64,000 nucleotides of DNA from assembly GCA_004154925.1 (NCBI GenBank), contig QJNS01000296.1, positions 1-64,000 of the forward strand, given 5' to 3'. Of this stretch, positions 55,662 to 64,000 are shown piece after piece (the stretch's first letter is position 1; each line of letters opens with the position of its first letter). Made by a program: the position numbers and the translations under genes. The notes under the pieces were generated by a model. It ran no database searches. It was not told the origin of the DNA and saw nothing but the letters and a program-made list of their open reading frames with translations. This stretch comes from Monosporascus cannonballus. Taxonomy: Eukaryota > Ascomycota > Sordariomycetes > Xylariales.

Positions 55662-58339
55662 TCAGTACTCGACCAGCCGCAGCTTCTTCCCAATGTCCTT
55701 CCTCTTCGCGCGGACGGACGCCCTCTCCGAAGCCTTCCCATCCACGTTGTCGTGTCTCCCGCGGTGCTTAAGCGCCTGGAGCAGCATTCCCGAGTCGAAG
55801 AACCCATCTGTGTATATTTACGTTCAGCTAAGATCCAGCCGGTCTTGCTACTACAGCAAGGATGAGGGGAAAGGAAAAGAAATAGCTTACATCCGCCCAG
55901 TTCATCGTCCTCGCTCAAGGCCAAGCTGTCTTCGGTCGGCGACCTGGACCCGAGCGACGACATCGCCCCCGCCACGGCCTTAACGTTGTCGTGGCCCGTG
56001 ATCATCCGGCCCCTAGCCTTCAGGCCCTTGGGCGCCTTGCTGACCGAGCCGATCTCGCGGGCCCGCGACTGCTTGGTCATGGCCGACTCCCGGTTCGTGA
56101 TCCGCAGTATCCGCCGTATCTCGAGGAGGTAGCTCTCCAGGGTGTCCATGAACCTCTTGGTCTGGCGGTGCTTGCTCGATGCGCAGATGCTGATACTGTC
56201 GTCCTTGATGATATAGCCGATGCCGAACCCGTCCGCCGAGGTGGGCCCGAAGCCGAACTGCCGGAGGGACGGGTTGCCGCAGTTGGACGTGGACAGTATG
56301 GTGTTGTTCAGCTTATCCCAGCCGCTGTCGGTGAACAGAAGTGGCATCGGGTTGGAATCCCGTGAACGCGAGTTGGTGCTGTAGCCGCGCCCGCGCGACT
56401 TGGCGTCTCCGTCCACCGATATAGCGAATTCTCTCCGAGGGCTCCCGACCACGGACCCGAGTTCGGAGTTGCTTTCGGAGGGGCTGGTGTAGCCCGTACT
56501 GCTAGCCTGATCATCATCTTGGAGCCTCTGCCACACGCAGAACAGGGCGTACAGGTGGCGGTCGCAGCCTTCGGCCTTTGCGCTCTCCCTGGTGTTCGCC
56601 GTGTGCTTTCGGCAAGCCCTGTGCAGCGCCTCGACCTTCTCTTCCGGAGCATCATCAGCCCAGAATGTTTGGACAAATTTGACGGACTCCTCCGTAACCG
56701 ATCGTATGGCTTCCGTTCGTCCGTGAAGGAAGACCTTGGTCATGGCGGGCTCGTAAGTACAGTCGATCCGTCCGTAGAGGCCGTAGTAAGCTGCCTGGAA
56801 CGCCATCTGAACGAAGGCATCCGGCGAGAACCCAGCTGAGGTGATGAAATTCTTGCCAAAGCCGCCGAAGTCCAAGCACTCGAATTCGTTCTGGCCGATC
56901 AGATCTGCGAGTCGAGTTTCGGCGAAACGGACGGCGACCTTCAGCTCAGGCAGCATATCCCACTCCAGCTTGTACGGGTGCGTGTTAACATCCCCGAAAC
57001 TTTCCGGGTCACGCTTCGTAGGGTCCGGGCTTGTTGTCTTCCATATACTCGGGGCGTTCCCGTTGATGGTCCTTGCAAATCGTAAGATGGTGTCTGTGTA
57101 GACGTCACTCGCGAATCGCAGCACCGTATGGCCGTCCACACCGGTATGCTCGAAGTTGATGCCCGCGCTTCCGTTCTTGCAGACAATGATTTGCAGCTTG
57201 TCGTACCAACGATTGATGCATGTACCAATTTGCACTCCCTTCTCAATTTCACTCGTACCACACAACATATTCTGGCATAGCGCAGCCGCTGACTTGGGTT
57301 CCGTGTAATCGAGGCACAGCACGAAGAGTGCTGAGTCGACGATACCCAGACATTCCGCGTTATTGGATCCCTCCTCCTTGGTCAGTGCGTCTCTCAGCCC
57401 CGACCAGACCTTCCGGTTTTCTGTGCTCAGAACACCAAGAGCACTCTTGGCTGCGTCTTGGATGGGTATATGGGCAGCGTCGTCGACAATTGTCTGGAGA
57501 TTGACGACTATGTCCTTCTCACACATGATGAGATCTGAGTTGTCGTCAAGGACGTCAAACCAGTAAAATTGCCCATGGCAGAGCACCACAATGTGCTTGG
57601 AGTCAGGGTCCTGTTCGATTTGGCATCCATGCTCGGTGGGTACTCGCGCCGTACCGAAGAGCCGCGAATACTGATACATATCCAGGGGCTTCCCTTTGAG
57701 CGTATCCGGTGGCAGTTCTTCCCGACGGACTGCCCGGACGAACTCCAGGGCTGACACGACCAGCGATGCGGCACGGGTGACCTGGTTGTTCCTCGCCGGT
57801 GTGGGGTCATCCTCGAGCAAGAAGAAGGGATTCAAGTTCAGGACGACGGGGTTATCAAAGTTAAGGTACGAGTCGTACCCTCCTCTCTATATCAGCGACA
57901 TGACACTTTTCTCGGGACAGGGTTTTCACAACTTACAGAACTGCTCTATGTAACTCGTCTTTCCCATGGCGTAACTGCGCAGCTTTTCTTGGAGATATGG
58001 ACCATCCTGTTTCAAGAATTCTTGAACCGCGGCCTTCGTTTCTGCGTGTTCTCGAGGGCTCTGCAGTGGCTTTAGGGCGGCAAGGTATTTGGTGCAAGTA
58101 CTCTCAAGTTCGGGGATGGGTAGTTTAGGAAGACTGTCTTGAGCGGCGAACGTGATGCCGCCTTCCTTGGGGGCCTCTGAAACCGTCGTCATTGCGACTC
58201 TGGGATGTTCTGGCTTGGTGGTTATTGATTCCTCGGTTGGTAGATCCGGGACAGATCGAGGAACGGAGGCCAGTGGGCTGCCGTTGAGCGTTTCACCAAG
58301 AGACTTTGGCATAGCAAAGATACGAACTTGAGTAGGCAT
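55662..58339 (-). CDS. Carnitine acetyltransferase, Yat2-like
   Basis: Three exons give 845 aa: 57937-58339, 55891-57879 and 55662-55807. Introns GTAAGT...GAGGAG and GTAAGC...CACAG keep the frame; the first rebuilds EQFWYDSYLNFDNPVVLNLNP. Carnitine acyltransferase signatures: LPKLPIPELESTCTKYLAAL at the start of the domain, FYWFDVLDDN, INRWYDKLQIIV, the catalytic His at about residue 379 in NFEHTGVDG, and QMAFQAAYYGLYGRIDCTYE with SVTEES. The enzyme transfers acetyl between CoA and carnitine, moving acetyl units between compartments during growth on acetate or fatty acids. The long insertion (about 575-650, Ser/Gly-rich) and a C-terminal extension fit the Yat2 type. There is no clear mitochondrial presequence or peroxisomal SKL-type end (it ends LVEY), so a cytosolic location is likely. 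Confidence 0.92.
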
Positions 58340-61300
58340 GATGTTAGTCGGCTTCGGGGATGAATTAGGCGTACAGAGGCGAGACGAAGATGCTAATGTT
58401 CAGGCCGCGCAGGGCTGTGCGGTAGAAGTAATGACAATCGTGAAGACAGTAGGCCGGCATTCCAACCTTCCTCGTAACACACTTGTGATGGTAGCTTAAT
58501 ATCCGCGGAGGATATGATATCTATGGAAGCATCCAGTTCCAATATGGAGATGGCTAAGTACATATAAATCTAGAGCAAGTATAGGTGGAGGGAAGAACCA
58601 CGGGTGTTAGACAGGGGGTGGGTCTCCACGGCTTCTACTGTACGTTGTATGGGAAGCCACGACAACGTCGGTAGCAAGGAGATAATCACATGTATGGAAG
58701 GGTACTACTAGAAGTAGGGTAACTCACCTTCTAGGCAAGGAAGTGAGTGGATAAACGATTGGGTCTAGTCGCCTGAAGAGTCTCGGTTAGACTTCCGCAA
58801 GACCGACGACAGATAATGCAATGCGCGTTGTTTTACGATCTGCCGAGAAATATGGATAAAGTATTTGGGAAGAATACTACCAGAATACTACTCACAGGTG
58901 CGTCGAGTACTACAAGTCTGGCGGGCCCTTTTGTATTTATCGCTCAGCTAGAACTGGCCCAGGCTCATGTTACGTCGCAAAAATGCGTCATATGAAAGTT
59001 GTAAGATGGCGGATATGTACTGTAGTCTGGTGGCAGAAATTAGTTTCGACCCTTGTATCCCCTTAAGACTGTATCGCACTTCGGCTGATGGGCCAGTGGA
59101 GTGAGGATTATCTTCCGTTTGTCCAGGCAGTGAAGAGGTCTAGAGCTAATAAGGAGTCTCAGACTCTCAGCAGAAGTTCAACAGGCGCGCAATTTTCTCC
59201 AGTAACACCGGAGTATCAAGGGAGCAAGGCTTGCCTTGTTAGATCCGGAAAAGGCGTACGTCAAGATCCACCTCCACCTGGTCGAACTGTCCTGAGAAGT
59301 GGGCGACCTATAATTACTGTATGGAGGAGACGATAGCAAGTTCCGACCCCACGGGGTTGTTAACTCGTGTGACAAGAAAGTCCGAGGCGTCGGCATCTAG
59401 GAAGGAATCGATGTGTACTTACATAGACAAGTTAAGGGTGAGGAAAGGTGGTTCTCGGGCAAGTGGATGGCCTCTGGTTGGTCGCCGGAGGTGGAACGGG
59501 TCAAGTCTTCGGGAAAGCCATACCTACCTAGATAATCTAAAAATGACTATATAACTCTGCTGTAGTACCTCGCTTAGTTAAGGTAGTCGTTGGGCTAGTC
59601 GATAAGCGCCCTTGAGTAATGAACTGTACTGGTTAAGTTGGAAAGACACCGGGCATGTGGTTAGTAAGTTTTAACGTCAGCAATGCTCCATTCCCAGCGC
59701 TAATATCAGCCGCAAGATCAAGACCGCCACACTGCTTCTGTATCGTCCTATGTGTGTATCAGGAGACCTGAGTAAACACACTCGGATGGTAAGCGACGTG
59801 TGTAATAAAGATCAAAATAAGGTATGTGATATGATCACGGGAGCTTCTGCCAGTCGTATGATGAGTTGAAAGGGAGATGTGGATCCGGCAAAGAAAAAAC
59901 GCAATGCAGCCCCAAATCAGCCAAAGAAACCAAAAGACTGCAGGCTGGAAGGGCAGGAGCGCTTTTTCGCGCCTGTTGGTTCCGAGATGATTCTAGCAAT
60001 GCGGAAATGGCAGCTGCCCTGGTCACAACCCACATCGAAGTGCCGGGGGGGAAGAGAATGCGAAAGGCGAGCATGTGAACGCCGGGTGGGCGTATCTGCG
60101 CTTGGCATAGTCGGTAAAGCTTAAAGCACGGCTCAATTGTAGGCGAAATTAAGAGCCACGGGATTGGCTACCAGAACAGATAAGGAACTGCCCTGATTTG
60201 AGATCCGTCGGGATCATTCTCTTACTTTCCCGTCCCAGCTGGCTGCCTAACATTCCCTGCAGTAAGCAGATACAAAACTCGCCAAGTGGCCGAGACATAT
60301 GTAGACCCTTGGTTGACATCATCGCCTATGACTGGTAACTGTGTGCCCCTGCATGCGGGCTTTTTTAACGTCTTTTCCCCTCATGTTTCGCATGCAGTGC
60401 ATGGCATGGCAGTGGAGTCCCGGCTGCGGGGAGCTGTCGTGATTCGGCAACCCCCCAGCCCCCACCGGCCTACTGGATCTTGGGAGTGCGGCGATAAGAT
60501 ATGGGGATTCCCCCTTATTGATTCGGAATTTCTGTGCATATGGATCAATGGGCTCAGGTTCCTTCACTGAATGCGATACACTTGACGGGCATATGGAATA
60601 GTTACGTCAGATATGTCGTCGGAGCCGCCGGTTCCCAACGTCTGCGAAGGTGGGGTAGGCTTAGATGGGCGTCCTCGTCGATTCCAACCTTGAGTTAGGC
60701 CTCCTTTCATTCTGCGGGTTCGCATTGTCATCGCATAGGATAAGATCGGGAGGAAGAGGAAGCCGTGGGCCAAGATCGTAGGGATCAGGATCTTAGAAGC
60801 CCTTATCATTGCAAGCGGTAAGAAGCTACCTACCAACAGTCACAAGTGTTTTCTATTCCATATGCGCCTTAAACGGTGGGCAGCACTCCGCTGGTGTCTC
60901 GAATGTTCGCCTCATGAGGGAGAAAGTATCTATCTGGACAATTGTGAGCTGGACTAAGAACATCCACATCCGAGATATGGACGTACCAAGCACCGGCTAG
61001 AGGTGCAGTAGCCACTACTCGAATAGATTTCTCCAACCCGCGTCCCCTGCATGGGAATTCAAGGCGACGGTTCGAAATAGATTCTGTCACCGAGGATATT
61101 CCGTATATCAGAAAGTGTCGGTCAGTTGGGGAAATTTATCTTCTTCTACTCCTATGTTCGGATTCTTATTACCCACCACTATATCTCTTCGGACGTCAGA
61201 AGACCATGCTGCAAGTTCCCCTGGCATTTCGAAAAGTCTTGGGCTCGCATCAGTTAGGCTGCTTAATCACGGGGGAAGCGGGTTCCTTCGTGACCACAGG

Positions 61301-62234
61301 ACGTTATGTTCGCCCCCGACTCTTTTACCTGAACACCGTAGACGTACTGTCCTACACGCCCGTCGCCCTCTACACTTCAGGGGCCGCTTCAGCAGCAAGA
61401 AGTAGAATTCACCCCGGTGGACCCTAGGAGGTCCGGTAACACCTGTGTTATATGATCTTATGCATGCTTGTGTATTTATATGATTAGTGTAGAGTGAGAT
61501 AATAAGCAACATGCGCATCGCATGGGGTCCCGTTGTGCGATCATGGGCGCTTCAAAAGGGGTCATTGGGAGCACAGAAGCAACGTCAACATTTTAGTCTA
61601 GAATGAGAGGGCTTGACTCTAAACCATGATAGGCAACATGGAGTAAATTGTCTACTCGGTGGACGCCCTGGATATCAAGGCAGTTTTGGGCCTTAGTACA
61701 GTCAGTGTTGGTGCTCGTTAAATTCAAATTATTCCCCCCCGTAAGAGCTTCAATTCCCCCTAGTGCTACAGTGAACCACGCACGAGCCGTGATAGCCTAG
61801 GAGGGCTACGACGGCAGCTATAAAATTTTTGAAGTGTGGACTGGCTGATGTTGCTGAGCCTGTTGAGGTCGGGGCACTGTTGATGCGAATGTAGACATTT
61901 TATGTAGATGACTGGCATATAGTTCTAGGTGCTGTAGACGTGCGCCTAGCCTTTCCCACCCGCCGGTGATGTGTTAAATGTCAAACCACTTCCAAAGTAA
62001 CTCACCTTTAGGGGACGAGCCCAGTTCGAGTAAAAGCAGACTTGTGATGTAGTATCCATCGACTTCATCAGCTCGAAATTTTTCACGATTGTTGTAAGAG
62101 GGATAGCACTCCCCTCGGTGTTCCTTTTAGACGTAATATGTACATTCGTGCCTGTTCCTCGTACCCTATATGATACATTCATCATTCCTACAACACGATC
62201 GCCCCCAACGCAATAAGCGGACCGATTCACCCAC
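58340..62234. other. Long gene-poor spacer
   Basis: About 3.9 kb with no gene I can support. The frames at 60564-60836 (minus; MVGSFLPLAMIRASKILIPT) and 61206-61427 (plus; GSFVTTGRYVRPRLFYLNTV) read somewhat coding-like and may be gene fragments, but no domain is recognisable and no splice model connects them. Confidence 0.5.
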
Positions 62235-63062
62235 TTATTGGTTCGCCATCCTGATGGCCTCGGCCTCCTGCCGGGCCTGGGCCAACATCCGCTCCTCGCG
62301 CCGCTTGTCGTCGATGTACTTCTTCATGATGGCGCGGTCGACGGCGGCCTTCTCGCGCAGCTCCTCGACCTGCTGCATCTCGACCTGCTCGTCAGGCGTC
62401 GGCACCACCACTGTAGCTCCCGTCTTCTGCATGAACTCATCGTAGATAGCCTCCGAGTGCCGGTTCTTCATGTCGATCGTGACCACGCGCTCGCCCTCCT
62501 CAGGCGCCGGCGCCGGGCACTCGCCGGTCGTGCTCGAGTGCGGCTGCTGTGCCAGCGGCACAATGTTCCTCGCCGCCGCCGCCACCAGCCCTGTCCCCGT
62601 CGCCGTCTGTCGGAAGTAGATGGACATCGTCGCCGGCCCGGACTGGTTCTCCGACCGGTTCACCAGCATCGGTATCGCAGGGTTCCAGAACTTCAGTCGC
62701 GGGAGGCACGTCCTCCAGAATTTCCTGCAGCGCCATCCTGTCAGTCGGACTGCTCACTCGTTCCTTTTCCCGGCTAAGAAGGAACCCCCGGGAAAGACTC
62801 GTACCGCGGCCCGAAATGACCCTCGTTCCACTTCAGCGCAAAATCCATGTGTATTCGCGTGATCTCTGGTGGTAATACCGCTGCGCCTTGGCCATACCGT
62901 AATGCCAATAACTGCGACAGTCCGTCAGGTGGGAGTTCCAGTGCTTCTCACACGCTGTGCGGGTTCACCTTCTGGAGACAATTGTCAGTAACAAGCGGCG
63001 AGTTTGTATATCACCGAACGTACAGCTTGTAATATGTGCATGCGCTTTCCCGGGTTCACCAT
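62235..63062 (-). CDS. Mitochondrial ribosomal protein with L51/S25/CI-B8 domain (Mrp49/mL61-type)
   Basis: The secure exons are 62805 to about 62946 and 62235-62724, joined by an 80-bp intron (GTACGA...CTGCAG). They give LSQLLALRYGQGAAVLPPEI, TRIHMDFALKWNEGHFGPR, then KFWRTCLPRLKFWNPAIPML and VNRSENQSGPATMSIYF. This is the thioredoxin-like L51/S25/CI-B8 domain of mitochondrial ribosomal proteins, most like the fungal Mrp49 (mL61) of the large subunit. The C-terminal 110 residues are a charged helical extension (EQVEMQQVEELREKAAVDRA). The N-terminus is uncertain. An ATG at 63062 (MVNPGKRMHILQA) is family-like, but the best acceptor (TCCAG at about 62981) leads into a TGA. A 43-nt exon 63020-63062 spliced to 62946 keeps the frame (224 aa) but uses weak sites. 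Confidence 0.8.
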
Positions 63063-63807
63063 CTCGACCCTCCACGAGCTCAATTGCTCGTTTGATGCTC
63101 AGATATGGGTAGTTAATACGGCCGCATCACTGAAGCTAGGTACCCACCTATTGACTGCAGATGTTTCCCATAAATTTCAGGGACCCAAGCATTATCGGAG
63201 CTAGTGATGATCCGGGCTCGCCGCCTGTGGGGCACACGGAGCCTTTGGAAGCCACACTTTTAGCCGCCGCCGGCTAAGTATTGCACTGCCATTGGCTGAT
63301 GAAAGTATCCGCGTCAATACGTACTACAGCGTCGAGACTGACAGGAGGGGAACATCTTGGGCAAAAATCATGCTCCTCTTGTCCACCCCCAAGACATGCA
63401 CGTTATCTTAGCCCCAATCCTATGTAATCGACTTGTGGTGACGATTCGACCAGCGAGAAGTACATTTGTGTGCACCATTAGGAGAGGTCAAAATGTGGAA
63501 TAGAAAAGACTATCGAACTGGACTCGAGAGCAAAAGAAAGGAACTCTCGATCTGGGGAATTGAACCCCCGACACCAGCGTATAATCTTCTTTATAGAACG
63601 ATGACAAGCAGGTATCTATCTCCAAACGGATAAATGAGTAGGGCGTTTGACTTTCATCGCAATATCTTTTTCTCCGCCGTCCAAGTTATTCAACCTGGCC
63701 CTCCGCGTTTCCGGTCGTCTGCGCCGCCGAGTCATCTAATCTGCATCTAAATATTCTTGACGCCTTGCGGTTAACCGCATGAGCGTTCTTGCTGGCCCTA
63801 GCGCCCC
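63063..63807. other. Divergent intergenic region
   Basis: Spacer between the ribosomal-protein gene and the gene starting at 63901. It contains the tRNA-like relic listed separately. No other gene seen. Confidence 0.5.
63545..63592 (-). pseudogene. tRNA 3'-half relic (Asp-like?)
   Basis: On the minus strand a T-arm (GGGGGTTCAATTCCCC) is followed by AGATCGAGAG, which resembles the 3' acceptor strand of fungal tRNA-Asp (TCTCGAT... pairing). No matching 5' strand, D-arm or complete anticodon stem is found within 80 bp upstream. It looks like a 3' fragment of a tRNA gene, but chance similarity is possible. Confidence 0.3.
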
Positions 63808-63815
63808 TTATATAG
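63808..63815 (+). promoter_or_regulatory. TATA element of the right-edge gene
   Basis: TTATATAG lies 86-93 bp upstream of the ATG at 63901, a normal fungal TATA distance. Pyrimidine-rich sequence lies between the two. Confidence 0.45.
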
Positions 63816-63900
63816 CGTTGAAGATGTTACGACATCTTATCCTTAATACAGTCCTCTCCCGCCTCTTATTACCTATTGTTTGTTGGCCGTTCTCGCCGCC

Positions 63901-64000
63901 ATGAATAAGCCAAAGACTAGGCCCGCCGAAGCTTCTATCGAAGGTACCGAGGTCAAGGTCGCCAAGTCTGATGTGGTCATTGCCGGCGCATCTACCAAAC
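63901..64000 (+). CDS. Start of a gene cut by the window edge
   Basis: ATG in good context (CCGCCATGAAT), then 33 complete codons with no stop to the window end: MNKPKTRPAEASIEGTEVKV and on to an Ala/Gly/Ser/Thr stretch. A TATA element lies upstream. Too little is visible to name a family. Confidence 0.5.
   Translation, partial: MNKPKTRPAEASIEGTEVKVAKSDVVIAGASTK

Overview
The window is nuclear DNA of a filamentous ascomycete (Pezizomycotina, most likely Sordariomycetes). The reasons: short introns (49-100 bp) with GTAAGT-type donors and CTAAC/CTGAC branch sites; typical fungal families (Pth11-like/fungal-rhodopsin receptor, 2EXR protein, Sfl1-like HSF factor, Yat2-type carnitine acetyltransferase); compact genes separated by long, gene-poor stretches; and repeats whose copies differ mainly by C-to-T/G-to-A transitions, as repeat-induced point mutation (RIP) would leave. 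No prokaryotic operons, CRISPR arrays or viral genes were seen. All coordinates, splice sites and spliced lengths were worked out by hand from the sequence.

Layout. 1-1.2 kb: relic of a GMC/alcohol-oxidase gene. 2.5-3.2 kb: small GC-rich protein with one membrane segment. 3.7-5.3 kb (-): mitochondrial succinyl-CoA ligase beta subunit. 6.6-7.4 kb: acidic/basic unknown protein. 8.3-10.3 kb (-): HSF-type transcription factor. 10.3-18 kb: gene-poor, with a foldback repeat near 17.2-17.6 kb. 18-20.1 kb (-): AtuA-like protein fused to a DUF4387 domain. 22.1-24 kb (-): arylsulfotransferase-like pseudogene. 25.6-26.4 kb: TA-flanked inverted-repeat element. 26.7-28.1 kb: multi-pass membrane protein. 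28.4-29.7 kb (-) and 30.2-32.8 kb (+): head-to-head WD40 genes, the second being the replisome adaptor Ctf4/Mcl1/SepB, with three MluI cell-cycle boxes in the shared promoter. 33.7-34 kb: a second inverted-repeat element. 36-37.7 kb: Pth11-like receptor. 38.5-39.3 kb (-): small basic Myb/H1-like protein. 39.3-44.4 kb: gene desert with a tRNA-Ala-like sequence and a RIP-like AT-rich block between direct repeats. 44.4-47.7 kb: large fungal protein of unknown function. 49.4-50.6 kb (-): Rab GTPase Ypt1. 52.1-53.1 kb: unknown small protein. 53.9-55.1 kb: 2EXR protein. 55.7-58.3 kb (-): carnitine acetyltransferase. 58.3-62.2 kb: gene-poor. 62.2-63.1 kb (-): mitochondrial ribosomal protein (L51/S25/CI-B8 domain). 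63.9 kb: start of a gene cut by the window edge.

The genes form no pathway cluster. They are mostly conserved housekeeping genes (TCA cycle, replication, vesicle traffic, acetyl shuttle, mitochondrial translation) scattered among repeat-derived, RIP-like spacers. The points that merit most attention are the nested foldback at 17.2 kb, the 25.6 kb element with an internal inverted minisatellite, the AtuA-DUF4387 fusion, a gene whose first coding exon is only ATG, and the MCB-box cluster upstream of ctf4. Nothing here amounts with confidence to a new biological system.
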